From Pseudomonas cavernae (GTDB taxonomy: Bacteria; Pseudomonadota; Gammaproteobacteria; Pseudomonadales; Pseudomonadaceae), in assembly GCF_003595175.1 (NCBI RefSeq), contig NZ_CP032419.1, forward strand, positions 1,302,001-1,366,000: 64,000 bases of DNA. Reading direction: 5' to 3'. Both the position numbers and the translations under genes were made by a program. The notes beneath the pieces were generated by a model, which was given only the letters and a program-made list of their open reading frames with translations, was not told where the DNA came from and did not search any database. Positions 21,626-30,498 of this stretch are shown here, piece by piece (within the stretch, counting starts at the first letter, position 1; each line of letters starts with the position of its first letter).

Positions 21626-21662
21626 ATTCGCGACACCCCCAAAAAATGCCAAGGAATCCTCG

Positions 21663-22187
21663 ATGAAATACCGTCTGGGCGATGCCCGCGTCGAAACCCA
21701 TCCGGACAGCTGGATCGCCCCCGACGCCGCGGTGATCGGCAAGGTCAAGCTGGAGGCCGGCGCCAGTGTCTGGTTTGGCGCCGTGCTGCGCGGCGACAAC
21801 GAGCTGATCCATATCGGCGAGAACAGTAACGTGCAGGACGGCACAGTGATGCACACCGACATGGGTTTCCCGCTGACCTTGGGCCAGGGCGTCACCGTCG
21901 GCCATAACGTGATGATGCACGGCTGTACGGTCGACGATTACAGTCTGATCGGCATCAACGCGGTGATCCTCAACGGCGCCAAGATTGGCAAGTACTGCAT
22001 CATCGGCGCCAACAGCCTGATCGGCGAGGGCAAGGAGATTCCCGACGGCTCGCTGGTGATGGGCTCGCCCGGCAAGGTGGTGCGCGAGTTGAACGAGGCG
22101 CAGAAGAAGATGCTCGAGGCCAGCGCCGCCCACTACGTGCACAACGCCAAGCGTTATGCCCGTGACTTGCAGCCGCAGGACGATTGA
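21663..22187 (+). CDS. Gamma-class carbonic anhydrase family protein
   Basis: A 174-aa left-handed beta-helix (hexapeptide repeat) protein. Features are [30 protein letters not shown] with a zinc-ligand His, then GHNVMMHGC with two more, and a C-terminal helix. It matches the YrdA/PaaY/CaiE group, whose members are trimeric zinc or iron enzymes with variable or no carbonic anhydrase activity. Its stop codon overlaps the next gene's ATG by one base, so the two are translationally coupled. Confidence 0.9.
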   Translation: MKYRLGDARVETHPDSWIAPDAAVIGKVKLEAGASVWFGAVLRGDNELIHIGENSNVQDGTVMHTDMGFPLTLGQGVTVGHNVMMHGCTVDDYSLIGINAVILNGAKIGKYCIIGANSLIGEGKEIPDGSLVMGSPGKVVRELNEAQKKMLEASAAHYVHNAKRYARDLQPQDD

Positions 22188-22375
22188 TGCAACGCGAACG
22201 CCCGGTCGCCTCGCCCTGCGTGTCGGTATGCGCGCTGGACGAGGAGGACATTTGTACCGGTTGCCAGCGCTCGGCGGCGGAAATCACCCGCTGGGGGCTC
22301 ATGGACAACCCGGAACGGCGCCAGGTCCTGCGCCTCTGTCATGAGCGGGCCAAGGTCAAAGGCCTGTTGCTCTAG
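22187..22375 (+). CDS. DUF1289 family small protein
   Basis: A 62-aa protein with the DUF1289 Cys pattern: [21 protein letters not shown] followed by EITRWGLM and a C-terminal basic helix. The four Cys suggest a zinc or Fe-S site. The start overlaps the upstream TGA (TGATG). The function of the family is unknown. Confidence 0.85.
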   Translation: MQRERPVASPCVSVCALDEEDICTGCQRSAAEITRWGLMDNPERRQVLRLCHERAKVKGLLL

Positions 22376-22445
22376 CGGCGAACAATTTCTCCCGATTCAC
22401 ACTCCAGCGGCGACAGCGCGCCGCCGACTCTTCGAGGAAACCCCC

Positions 22446-23627
22446 ATGCCCCGTATCGGAACCCCATTATCGCCGAGCGCGACCCGTGTGCTGTTGTGCG
22501 GCTCAGGCGAGTTGGGCAAGGAGCTGGTGATCGAGCTACAGCGTCTGGGCGTCGAGGTGATCGCCGTTGATCGCTACGTCAACGCCCCGGCCATGCAGGT
22601 GGCGCACCGCAGCCATGTGGTCGACATGCTCGACGGCGCCGCCCTGCGCGCGGTGATCGAGGCCGAGCGGCCGCACTATATAGTCCCGGAAATCGAGGCC
22701 ATCGCCACCGCCACCCTGGTCGAACTGGAGGCCGAAGGCTTCACCGTGATCCCTAGCGCCCGCGCCGCGCAGCTGACCATGAACCGCGAGGGCATCCGCC
22801 GGCTGGCGGCCGAGGAGTTGGACCTGCCGACCTCGCCCTACCACTTCGCCGATTCTTTCGAAGAGTGTCAGGCGGCGGTTGAAGCACTCGGTTTTCCATG
22901 CCTTATCAAGCCGATCATGAGCTCCTCGGGCAAGGGGCAGTCGGTGCTGAAAAGCTTGGACGATCTGCAATCCGCTTGGGATTACGCCCAGGCCGGTGGG
23001 CGTGCGGGCAAGGGGCGGGTGATAGTCGAAGGCTTCATCGATTTCGACTACGAAATCACTTTGCTCACCGTCCGCCATGTCGGCGGTACGACCTTCTGCG
23101 CGCCGGTCGGTCATCGGCAGGAGAAGGGCGATTACCAGGAGTCCTGGCAGCCGCAGGTGATGAGTCCTAAGGCGCGGGCCGAGGCTGAGCGGATTGCCCT
23201 TGCAGTCACTGGATCGTTGGGCGGGCGGGGATTGTTCGGCGTCGAGCTGTTCGTTAAAGGTGATCGGGTGTGGTTCTGTGAAATTTCGCCACGTCCGCAC
23301 GACACCGGGCTGGTCACCCTGATTTCCCAGGACCTGTCCGAATTCGCCCTGCATGCGCGAGCGATCCTCGGCCTGCCGATCCCGGCAATCCGTCAGTTCG
23401 GCCCCTCGGCTTCGGCGGTGATCCTGGTCGAGGGCCATTCGCAGCAGGCCGCGTTCGCCAACCTCGGCGCCGCCCTGAGCGAGCCGGACACCGCGCTGCG
23501 CCTGTTCGGCAAGCCCGAGGTCGCCGGTCAGCGGCGCATGGGCGTAGCCCTGGCGCGCGACGAGTCGATTGAGCAGGCGCGGGCCAAGGCCACGCGTGCG
23601 GCACAAGCGGTGACCGTCGAGTTATGA
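22446..23627 (+). CDS. purT: Formate-dependent GAR transformylase
   Basis: PurT forms formyl-GAR from GAR, formate and ATP, an alternative to PurN in purine synthesis. The 393-aa ATP-grasp protein shows the N-terminal [18 protein letters not shown], the ATP-binding [14 protein letters not shown] and [16 protein letters not shown], and the metal-binding [23 protein letters not shown]. The start [15 protein letters not shown] at 22446 is standard. Its stop overlaps the next gene (ATGA), which suggests co-translation. Confidence 0.98.
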   Translation: MPRIGTPLSPSATRVLLCGSGELGKELVIELQRLGVEVIAVDRYVNAPAMQVAHRSHVVDMLDGAALRAVIEAERPHYIVPEIEAIATATLVELEAEGFTVIPSARAAQLTMNREGIRRLAAEELDLPTSPYHFADSFEECQAAVEALGFPCLIKPIMSSSGKGQSVLKSLDDLQSAWDYAQAGGRAGKGRVIVEGFIDFDYEITLLTVRHVGGTTFCAPVGHRQEKGDYQESWQPQVMSPKARAEAERIALAVTGSLGGRGLFGVELFVKGDRVWFCEISPRPHDTGLVTLISQDLSEFALHARAILGLPIPAIRQFGPSASAVILVEGHSQQAAFANLGAALSEPDTALRLFGKPEVAGQRRMGVALARDESIEQARAKATRAAQAVTVEL

Positions 23628-24346
23628 GCGGCTGGCGCGGCCTGGCCTGGTGGGCGGTCGCGTTACCTCTGCTGCCATTGCTGTTGCCGCTGGCGTTGCG
23701 CACCCGGCGCAATGCCCTGCGCCTGACACCCGCGGCCGGTGCCGAGCAGGGCTTGGTTGGCGCCACGGCGGGTGGCGAACCCCTGCGTGTATTGCTGCTC
23801 GGCGAATCGACCGTCGCCGGGGTTGGTGCTTCCTGCCTGGATTACGCCCTGGCTGGGCAGCTGGCGACGGCTCTCGCTGGGCGCCTACGGCGTCCAGTGT
23901 GCTGGCGTGCGTTGGGCGAGAACGGTATCGCCGCGGGTGAAGCCGGCCAGCGTTTGCTGCCGCAGGCGCAGGAGCCGGTCGATGTGGTCGTGCTGGTATT
24001 CGGCGTCAACGACACCACCCATTTCACTACGCTAGCGGCCTGGCGCGCAGCCTTGCAGCAGATGATCGAGTACTTTCAGCGGCGCGGAGCCCGGGTGCTC
24101 TGCACGGCGGTGCCGCCGCTGCAGCATTTCAGTGCCTTGCCCTGGCTGCTGCGGCAACTGCTGGGCTGGCGCGCCAGCTTGCTGGATGAGCAGTTGCGAG
24201 TTTTGGCCGGGCAACTGGGCGCGCACTACTGTGGCGCGGCGCTGACCATGCAGAAAGATTATCTGGCCATCGATGGCTATCACCCGTCGACGCTGGGTTA
24301 TCGGGTCTGGGGCGCGAGTCTGGCCGAGGCGCTCTGCTTGGCATAA
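23624..24346 (+). CDS. SGNH/GDSL hydrolase, membrane-anchored or exported
   Basis: A 240-aa protein with a hydrophobic N-terminal segment (residues 8-26), then an SGNH hydrolase domain: block [14 protein letters not shown] (catalytic Ser), block [12 protein letters not shown], and block [10 protein letters not shown] (Asp/His). The hydrophobic segment suggests an inner-membrane anchor with a periplasmic esterase domain. It overlaps purT by four bases. The ester substrate is unknown. Confidence 0.87.
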   Translation: MSGWRGLAWWAVALPLLPLLLPLALRTRRNALRLTPAAGAEQGLVGATAGGEPLRVLLLGESTVAGVGASCLDYALAGQLATALAGRLRRPVCWRALGENGIAAGEAGQRLLPQAQEPVDVVVLVFGVNDTTHFTTLAAWRAALQQMIEYFQRRGARVLCTAVPPLQHFSALPWLLRQLLGWRASLLDEQLRVLAGQLGAHYCGAALTMQKDYLAIDGYHPSTLGYRVWGASLAEALCLA

Positions 24347-24361
24347 GGCTGGGTGCTGTGG

Positions 24362-25195
24362 CTAGGCGCTGGTCTTGGGCGGTGGGCCGACACGCCACGC
24401 GCGCACCTGCTGTACACGGTTTTCCCCGGCGGCCAGGGTTTCCAGGCGGTAGGGGCCGATTTTCAGGCATACGCCGTTGTCCGGGATTTGCTCCAGGGCT
24501 TCGGTGATCAGGCCGTTGAGGGTTTTCGGTCCGTCGCAGGGCAGTTGCCAGCCCAGCGCGCGGTTCAATTCGCGCAGGTGCAGGGAGCCGTCGAGGCGGT
24601 AGCAGCCTTCCTCCTCGCTCTGGATGGCCGGATTGGGGGCGAGCTCATCGAGATTCCCGAACTCGCCCACCAGTTCCTCGAAAATATCCTCCAGGCTGAC
24701 CAGGCCCAGCACTTCGCCGTACTCGTCCACCACGATGGCCAGGCGGCGCTTTTCCTTCTGGAAGTTCGCCAGCTGAGTCAGTAGCGGAGTGCTTTCCGGA
24801 ATGAAGTACGGCTCCTTGCTGGCGGCCAGCAACGCCGCGCCATCCAGATCGTCGCGGCCGAGCAGTTGCGCCACTTGGCGCACATGCAGCAGCCCCTCGA
24901 TGTTGTTGATGTCGCCGCGATAGAGCGGCAAGCGGGTATGCGTGGCGCGCTGCAGTTGCTCGAGGATCTGCGCCGGCGGGGCGTCCAGGTCGATGCCCTG
25001 GATTTCACTGCGCGGCAGCATGATCGCCTTGATGCTGATCTGCTGCAGGGCTTGCAGCAGCGAGGCGGACTGCTCGCTCCGCGGTGCTGGCTCGAATGGC
25101 TGCACCAGGCGCTTGCGGCTCAGGCTCCAGACCGTCAGGGCGGTGGCCAGGGCAAGCAGAAGGCCGGCGAGTAGACCGCTAGCGAAGGTGTTCAT
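24362..25195 (-). CDS. CorC/HlyC-like CBS-domain protein lacking the DUF21 membrane domain
   Basis: A 277-aa protein. Residues 5-25 form one membrane helix. The next part is a CBS pair (IMLPRSEIQGIDLD, RLPLYRGDINNIEGLLHVR, LAIVVDEYGEVLGLVSLEDIFEELVGEF), and the end is a CorC_HlyC domain (GSLHLRELNRALGW, GPKTLNGLITEALEQIP). In E. coli the gene beside ypjD is yfjD, whose product is over 400 aa and carries a multi-helix DUF21 domain; here that part is missing. It overlaps the CcsA-like gene by four bases. A role in Mg2+ or other cation efflux is inferred only from the family. Confidence 0.85.
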   Translation of the reverse strand: MNTFASGLLAGLLLALATALTVWSLSRKRLVQPFEPAPRSEQSASLLQALQQISIKAIMLPRSEIQGIDLDAPPAQILEQLQRATHTRLPLYRGDINNIEGLLHVRQVAQLLGRDDLDGAALLAASKEPYFIPESTPLLTQLANFQKEKRRLAIVVDEYGEVLGLVSLEDIFEELVGEFGNLDELAPNPAIQSEEEGCYRLDGSLHLRELNRALGWQLPCDGPKTLNGLITEALEQIPDNGVCLKIGPYRLETLAAGENRVQQVRAWRVGPPPKTSA

Positions 25196-25992
25196 ATATG
25201 CAGGATGAATTCTCGCACCAGCTTGCTACCGAAGTAGGCGAGCATCAGTAGGCAGAAGCCTGCCAGCGTCCAGCGGATCGCCTGGTGCCCGCGCCAGCCA
25301 CGCTGATGGCGGCCCCAGAGCAGCATGGCAAAGATCACCCAGGCCAGGCAGGCCAGCAGGGTCTTATGCACCAGGTGTTGGGCGAACAAGTCGTCGAGGA
25401 ACAGCCAGCCGGAGAGCAGCGAGAGCGACAGCAGCAGCCAGCCGGCCCAGAGGAAGCCAAACAGCAGACTCTCCATGGTTTGCAGCGGCGGGAAGTTCTT
25501 GATCAGCCCGGAGGGGTGCTTGTGCTTGAGCTGGTGGTCCTGCAGCAACAGCAGCAGCGACTGGAAGGCGGCGATGGTGAGCATGCCGTAGGCCAGGATC
25601 GACAGCAGGATGTGGGCGAGGATTCCGGGTTCTTCGTCAATCGGCTGCACCGTGCCGGCCGGCATGAACTGCGCCAACAGCACGGTCAGGCAGCCGAGCG
25701 GGAATAGCAGCAGCAACAGGTTTTCCACCGGAATCCGGGTGCAGGCCAGGAGCGTCAGGGCAATCACGGCGGCGGCGATCAGGCTGGCGGCGTTGAAGAA
25801 GTCGAGGCTGAGGCCGCCCGGAGTGATCAGCTGCATAAATAGACTGAAGGCATGGGCGAGCAGGGCGAGCAGCCCTAGCGAGAGGGTGATGCGCGTGTCC
25901 GGAGCCTGGCGCTTGGCCAGGCGCAGCGCCTGATAGGCGGTGGTGCCGGCATAGAGGGCGGCGGCCGTGAGGCTGGGCAACAGAGGGTGCAT
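25192..25992 (-). CDS. CcsA-like inner membrane protein (YpjD family)
   Basis: A 266-aa integral membrane protein with about eight hydrophobic helices and the cytochrome c assembly (CcsA) domain. The late region EEPGILAHILLSILAYGMLTIAA replaces the haem-handling WWD motif of true CcsA. It is the E. coli YpjD type next to ffh. AAGGACTT just before the ATG at 25992 (MHPLLPSL) decides the start over in-frame ATGs upstream. It is divergent from ffh and coupled by ATGA overlap to the CorC-like gene. It is not a proven cytochrome c maturation factor. Confidence 0.88.
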   Translation of the reverse strand: MHPLLPSLTAAALYAGTTAYQALRLAKRQAPDTRITLSLGLLALLAHAFSLFMQLITPGGLSLDFFNAASLIAAAVIALTLLACTRIPVENLLLLLFPLGCLTVLLAQFMPAGTVQPIDEEPGILAHILLSILAYGMLTIAAFQSLLLLLQDHQLKHKHPSGLIKNFPPLQTMESLLFGFLWAGWLLLSLSLLSGWLFLDDLFAQHLVHKTLLACLAWVIFAMLLWGRHQRGWRGHQAIRWTLAGFCLLMLAYFGSKLVREFILHI

Positions 25993-26089
25993 AAGTCCTT
26001 GCATGACGGGCCCGAAAGGGCGTGAGTGTGGCATAAAACCGCCATTTCACGAAAGACCGCTGGCGGTGTCGGGCGCGGGGACTCTTCGC

Positions 26090-26095
26090 TATAAT
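26090..26095 (+). promoter_or_regulatory. -10 box of ffh
   Basis: A consensus TATAAT, 55 bases before the ffh ATG; the -35 region is poor. Confidence 0.5.
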
Positions 26096-26149
26096 CCGCC
26101 GCCTGCCGCAAGCTCAAGCTTGGCTCCGTGGAGTCTGAAAGGAACGCGC

Positions 26150-27523
26150 ATGTTTGAAAATTTGACCGATCGCCTCTCGCATACCCTGCGTACCGTCACC
26201 GGTAAAGCCAAGCTGACCGAAGACAACATCAAGGATACTCTGCGTGAAGTGCGCATGGCCCTGCTTGAGGCCGATGTCGCCTTGCCGGTGGTCAAGGACT
26301 TCGTCAGCAAGGTCAAGGAGCGTGCGGTCGGCACCGAGGTGTCGAAAAGCCTGACCCCAGGGCAGGCCTTCGTGAAAATCGTACGCGCCGAGCTCGAAGA
26401 GCTGATGGGCGCGGCCAACGAAGACCTTGCGCTGAATGCTGTCCCACCGGCAGTGGTGTTGATGGCTGGCCTGCAGGGCGCCGGTAAGACCACTACGGTC
26501 GGCAAGCTGGCGCGCTTCCTCAAGGAGCGCAAGAAGAAGAGCGTGCTGGTGGTGTCGGCAGACGTCTACCGCCCGGCGGCAATCAAGCAGCTGGAAACCC
26601 TGGCCAACGATATCGGCGTCACCTTCTTCCCGTCGGATCTCAGTCAGCAGCCGGTCGCCATCGCCGAGGCGGCGATCAAGGAGGCCAAGCTCAAATTCAT
26701 CGATGTGGTGATCGTCGATACCGCTGGTCGGCTGCACATCGATGCCGAAATGATGGCCGAGATTCAGGCGGTGCACGCGGCGGTCAAGCCGGTGGAAACC
26801 CTGTTCGTGGTCGATGCCATGACCGGTCAGGACGCTGCCAATACCGCCAAGGCCTTCGGTGATGCGCTGCCGTTGACCGGCGTGGTGTTGACCAAGGTGG
26901 ATGGTGACGCGCGTGGTGGGGCGGCGCTGTCGGTGCGCGCCATCACCGGTAAACCGATCAAGTTCATCGGTATGGGTGAAAAGAGCGACGCGCTCGAACC
27001 TTTCCACCCAGACCGCATTGCCTCGCGCATCCTCGGTATGGGCGACGTGCTCAGTCTGATCGAGCAGGCCGAGCAGACCCTCGATCGCGAGAAGGCTGAG
27101 AAACTCACCAAGAAGCTGAAGAAAGGCAAGGGCTTCGATCTCGAAGACTTCCGCGATCAGTTGCATCAGATGAAAAACATGGGTGGCCTCGGCGGCCTGA
27201 TGGACAAGTTGCCACAGCTGGGTGGCGTCAATCTGGCGCAGATGGGCAATGCCCAGGGGGCGGCGGAAAAGCAGTTCAAGCAAATGGAGGCGATGATCAA
27301 CTCCATGACCCCGGCCGAGCGTCGTGATCCGGAGATCATCAGCGGTTCGCGTAAACGCCGCATTGCGCTTGGCTCCGGTACCCAGGTGCAGGACGTCGGG
27401 CGGCTGATCAAGCAACACAAACAGATGCAAAAGATGATGAAGAAGTTCACTGCCAAGGGCGGCATGGCCAAGATGATGCGCGGGATGGGTGGCATGATGC
27501 CGCGCGGCATGCCCAAGCTGTGA
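26150..27523 (+). CDS. ffh: Signal recognition particle protein Ffh
   Basis: A 457-aa SRP GTPase that, with 4.5S RNA, targets nascent membrane proteins to FtsY. The N domain (helical) is followed by the G domain with GLQGAGKTTTVGKLA, VDTAGRLHID and TKVDGDARGG. The C-terminal methionine-rich M domain has GSRKRRIALGSGTQVQDV and ends in a Met/Gly-rich tail. The start MFENLTDRLS at 26150 has AAAGGAACG upstream. The 4.5S RNA gene is not seen in this window. Confidence 0.99.
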   Translation: MFENLTDRLSHTLRTVTGKAKLTEDNIKDTLREVRMALLEADVALPVVKDFVSKVKERAVGTEVSKSLTPGQAFVKIVRAELEELMGAANEDLALNAVPPAVVLMAGLQGAGKTTTVGKLARFLKERKKKSVLVVSADVYRPAAIKQLETLANDIGVTFFPSDLSQQPVAIAEAAIKEAKLKFIDVVIVDTAGRLHIDAEMMAEIQAVHAAVKPVETLFVVDAMTGQDAANTAKAFGDALPLTGVVLTKVDGDARGGAALSVRAITGKPIKFIGMGEKSDALEPFHPDRIASRILGMGDVLSLIEQAEQTLDREKAEKLTKKLKKGKGFDLEDFRDQLHQMKNMGGLGGLMDKLPQLGGVNLAQMGNAQGAAEKQFKQMEAMINSMTPAERRDPEIISGSRKRRIALGSGTQVQDVGRLIKQHKQMQKMMKKFTAKGGMAKMMRGMGGMMPRGMPKL

Positions 27524-27537
27524 GCTTAAAAAGAGCT

Positions 27538-27565
27538 TTGCAAGAGCCTTGATAATCCTTAGAAT
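27538..27565 (+). promoter_or_regulatory. Candidate promoter of the rpsP operon
   Basis: TTGCAA (27538-27543), a 16-bp spacer and TAGAAT (27560-27565), 74 bases before the rpsP ATG. Confidence 0.5.
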
Positions 27566-27639
27566 ATGCGGCCTTTCGGGCCTAGTGTCCGGCATGATTT
27601 ATCAGATTTGCTAGTACCGACTACAGGAACGATGTTCAC

Positions 27640-27891
27640 ATGGTAACTATCCGTCTTGCTCGTGGCGGCTCCAAGAAGCGCCCGTTTTACCACCTGACCG
27701 TGACCAACAGCCGCAACGCGCGCGACGGTCGCTTCGTTGAACGTATCGGCTTCTTCAACCCGGTCGCCGCCGGTGGTGAAGTGCGTCTGTCCGTTGATCA
27801 AGAGCGTGTGACCTACTGGCTTGGCCAGGGCGCCCAGCCGTCTGAGCGCGTTGCTCAGCTGCTCAAGGACGCTGCTAAGGCTGCTGCCTAA
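27640..27891 (+). CDS. rpsP: 30S ribosomal protein S16
   Basis: An 83-aa S16 with the canonical [19 protein letters not shown] start and [21 protein letters not shown]. It is the first gene of the rpsP-rimM-trmD-rplS operon; rimM begins five bases after the stop codon. ACAGGAACG precedes the ATG. Confidence 0.99.
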   Translation: MVTIRLARGGSKKRPFYHLTVTNSRNARDGRFVERIGFFNPVAAGGEVRLSVDQERVTYWLGQGAQPSERVAQLLKDAAKAAA

Positions 27892-27896
27892 GCCAC

Positions 27897-28433
27897 ATGA
27901 GTGAGACGCCCACCTCCGTCGATGATTTGGTCGTCATCGGCAAGATTGTTTCGGTGCATGGCGTCCGTGGCGAGGTAAAGGTCTATTCCTTTACCGATCC
28001 GATCGACAACCTGCTGAGTTACCGCCATTGGACGCTCCGGCGCGACGGCGAAATTCGACAGGTTGAACTGCTCAAGGGGCGCTCCCAGAACAAGGTTCTG
28101 GTGGCAAAGCTCAAGGGGCTCGATGACCGTGATCAGGCACGAACTCTTGCAGGCTTTGAAATTTGCGTTCTCAGAAGTCTGTTGCCGCAACTTACCGATG
28201 GCGACTACTACTGGTTTCAGCTGGAAGGCCTCAAGGTCATCGATCAGGCCGGGCAATTGCTCGGACGCATCGACCACCTGCTGGAGACTGGCGCGAACGA
28301 TGTAATGGTGGTCAAACCCTGCACGGATAGCCTGGATGATCGCGAACGTTTGCTGCCCTATACGGCGCAATGTGTTCTCAGTGTCGATCTGGCGGCCGGT
28401 GAAATGCAGGTTGATTGGGATGCGGACTTCTAA
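27897..28433 (+). CDS. rimM: 16S rRNA processing / 30S maturation factor RimM
   Basis: A 178-aa protein that helps mature the 30S head around S19. The N-terminal RimM domain ([22 protein letters not shown]) is followed by a PRC-barrel-type C-terminal domain with [21 protein letters not shown] and LLPYT. It lies five bases after rpsP in the operon. The length is normal. Confidence 0.98.
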   Translation: MSETPTSVDDLVVIGKIVSVHGVRGEVKVYSFTDPIDNLLSYRHWTLRRDGEIRQVELLKGRSQNKVLVAKLKGLDDRDQARTLAGFEICVLRSLLPQLTDGDYYWFQLEGLKVIDQAGQLLGRIDHLLETGANDVMVVKPCTDSLDDRERLLPYTAQCVLSVDLAAGEMQVDWDADF

Positions 28434-28453
28434 ATCACGGGTTAGAGCGAAAC

Positions 28454-29206
28454 ATGGCTAGCCTGCGCGTTGAAGTCATTACGCTGTTCCCAGAGATGTT
28501 TGCCGCCATCAGCGAATATGGCATTACCAGCCGCGCGGTGAAGCAGGGGTTGTTGCAACTGACCTGCTGGAACCCCCGGAACTACACCACGGACCGCCAC
28601 CACACGGTGGATGATCGGCCCTTCGGTGGTGGACCGGGCATGGTGATGAAGATCAAGCCGCTCGAAGATGCGCTGCTGGATGCCAAGCAAGCGATCGGCA
28701 GGTCGGCGAAAGTGATCTACCTGTCCCCCCAGGGTCGTCAACTGAAACAGTCGGCGGTTCGGGAGCTGGCGAATGAGGAAGCTTTGATTCTCATCGCCGG
28801 ACGTTATGAAGGCATCGATGAGCGCTTTATCGAAGCGCATGTCGATGAAGAGTGGTCGATTGGCGACTATGTATTGTCTGGCGGGGAACTGCCGGCAATG
28901 GTGCTGATCGATGCGGTGACACGTCTGCTGCCCGGTGCATTGGGTCATGCAGATTCGGCCGAGGAAGACTCCTTCACGGATGGCTTGCTCGACTGTCCGC
29001 ACTACACCCGACCGGAGGTGTATGCGGGGAAGCGTGTTCCCGACGTGTTGCTCAGTGGCAATCATGCACATATCCGGCGTTGGCGTTTGCAGCAAGCCTT
29101 GGGGCGGACCTACGAACGACGCGTCGATCTTCTGGATAGCCGCTCGCTTTCTGGAGAAGAGAAGAAGCTGCTGGCGGAGTACCTTCACCAGCAGGACGAT
29201 AGTTAA
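28454..29206 (+). CDS. trmD: tRNA (guanine-N1)-methyltransferase
   Basis: TrmD makes m1G37 in tRNA using S-adenosylmethionine and so prevents frameshifting. The 250-aa SPOUT protein shows [37 protein letters not shown], and the knot loop [17 protein letters not shown]. The start [16 protein letters not shown] is standard. It is the third gene of the rpsP operon, 20 bases after rimM. Confidence 0.99.
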   Translation: MASLRVEVITLFPEMFAAISEYGITSRAVKQGLLQLTCWNPRNYTTDRHHTVDDRPFGGGPGMVMKIKPLEDALLDAKQAIGRSAKVIYLSPQGRQLKQSAVRELANEEALILIAGRYEGIDERFIEAHVDEEWSIGDYVLSGGELPAMVLIDAVTRLLPGALGHADSAEEDSFTDGLLDCPHYTRPEVYAGKRVPDVLLSGNHAHIRRWRLQQALGRTYERRVDLLDSRSLSGEEKKLLAEYLHQQDDS

Positions 29207-29248
29207 CGTATCGATGGCGGGCCCAATGGCCGGTCTTAGGAGCACAGC

Positions 29249-29599
29249 ATGACCAACAAAATTATTCAGCAGCTCGAAGCTGAGCAGATGACCAAAGAAA
29301 TCCCGGCCTTCGCCCCGGGCGACACCGTTGTCGTTCAGGTGAAAGTGAAGGAAGGTGATCGCCAGCGTCTGCAGGCCTTCGAGGGCGTCGTGATTGCCAA
29401 GCGCAACCGTGGTCTGAACAGTGCTTTCACTGTTCGTAAGATCTCCAACGGCGTTGGCGTTGAGCGTACTTTCCAGACCTACAGCCCGCTGGTCGACAGC
29501 CTGGCTGTCAAGCGTCGCGGTGACGTGCGCAAAGCCAAGCTGTACTACCTGCGCGACCTGTCCGGCAAGGCAGCACGCATCAAGGAAAAGCTGGCCTAA
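29249..29599 (+). CDS. rplS: 50S ribosomal protein L19
   Basis: A 116-aa L19 with [20 protein letters not shown] and [21 protein letters not shown]. It is the last gene of the rpsP operon, preceded by TTAGGAGCACAGC. A strong terminator follows. Confidence 0.99.
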   Translation: MTNKIIQQLEAEQMTKEIPAFAPGDTVVVQVKVKEGDRQRLQAFEGVVIAKRNRGLNSAFTVRKISNGVGVERTFQTYSPLVDSLAVKRRGDVRKAKLYYLRDLSGKAARIKEKLA

Positions 29600-29616
29600 T
29601 CGCCATTTCCGCAATG

Positions 29617-29645
29617 AAAAAAGCAGCCTTCTGGCTGCTTTTTTC
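29617..29645. terminator. Terminator of the rpsP-rimM-trmD-rplS operon
   Basis: An A-run, stem GCAGCC/GGCTGC with loop TTCT, then six T. It could also act on the minus-strand gene that ends at 29702. Confidence 0.93.
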
Positions 29646-29701
29646 ATTTCTGCTGCGAGTAAATCAAAAGGTGCCCGAGGGCGCCTTTTGACGTCTTGCC
29701 C

Positions 29702-30403
29702 TCAGGGGCGCAGGCTGATTTTCAGGCTGGCTTGCGATAGGTCGATGTTGTTCAGCGTCAAACTGCCGAAGTTCTGCTGTGGCGCGGTGCCGGTGACGCG
29801 GATGTTGTCGAAGCGCAATTCGCCAATGGAACTGGGCAGGCGCACATTGACCGAGCCATCGGAGTTCATCAGCGAGCTCAGCTGATGGGTGTCATAGCGC
29901 ACATCTTGCAACGAGGTTGCTGCCTCCAGGCTGTTCAGTACGGGCATGACCAACTTGGCCAGTTGGCTGACGGTAGCTACTCCGGTGCCTTGTTCAGCTT
30001 GCAGAAACAGCCCTTGCAGCGCTTCGTCCAGGCCTTGGGCGTTGACGTTGCGCATTTCGCGGTCGTTAAGCGGCTTGAGTCCGCTCGGCGTTTCCTCGCG
30101 GCTTGCGCTGTTGCTCGGTTGCATGCGCTGGATGTCCGCCGCGGCAAGCTGGAACGGGCTGAGCAGCGCGGCAACCAGGGTGGCGGCCAGGCGCAGATTG
30201 CTTTGCTTCTTCAGGGCTTTGCTGAGTTGCCGTTCGCTTAGCAGACCCTGTTCGACGAGGATCTCGCCCAGGCGCTTGTGGTGGGTAAGTTGCAGCCGGA
30301 TGGCTTGGTCCAACTGGGCGCGGCTGATCAAGCCCTTGTTGATGAGGATCAGGCCAAGGCGGGAATGCTGTTGGCTGGGCATGGGAAGGAGTCCGTGGTG
30401 CAT
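29702..30403 (-). CDS. Protein of unknown function: GspE-N-like repeats, membrane segment, periplasmic domain
   Basis: A 233-aa protein (start 30403, or 226 aa from the ATG at 30382; neither has a good ribosome binding site). Residues 15-65 contain two similar helical units, RLGLILINKGLISRAQLDQA and RLGEILVEQGLLSERQLSKA, that resemble the N-terminal (MshEN/GspE-N) module of secretion and pilus ATPases. A hydrophobic segment (LRLAATLVAALLSPFQLAAA) follows. The rest looks extracytoplasmic, with LNDREMRNVNAQGLDEAL, a motif similar to one seen in putative pilus-system proteins. The function is unknown. It stands alone downstream of, and convergent with, rplS. Confidence 0.75.
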   Translation of the reverse strand: MHHGLLPMPSQQHSRLGLILINKGLISRAQLDQAIRLQLTHHKRLGEILVEQGLLSERQLSKALKKQSNLRLAATLVAALLSPFQLAAADIQRMQPSNSASREETPSGLKPLNDREMRNVNAQGLDEALQGLFLQAEQGTGVATVSQLAKLVMPVLNSLEAATSLQDVRYDTHQLSSLMNSDGSVNVRLPSSIGELRFDNIRVTGTAPQQNFGSLTLNNIDLSQASLKISLRP

Positions 30404-30498
30404 TGATGGCTATGTGCAATCATGATGCGTGTAGCCGGCGCGGCTGTCACCAGACCAAAGATAGGGTGACGAGCCGTTTCATCGCCCTCTAACGCTCA

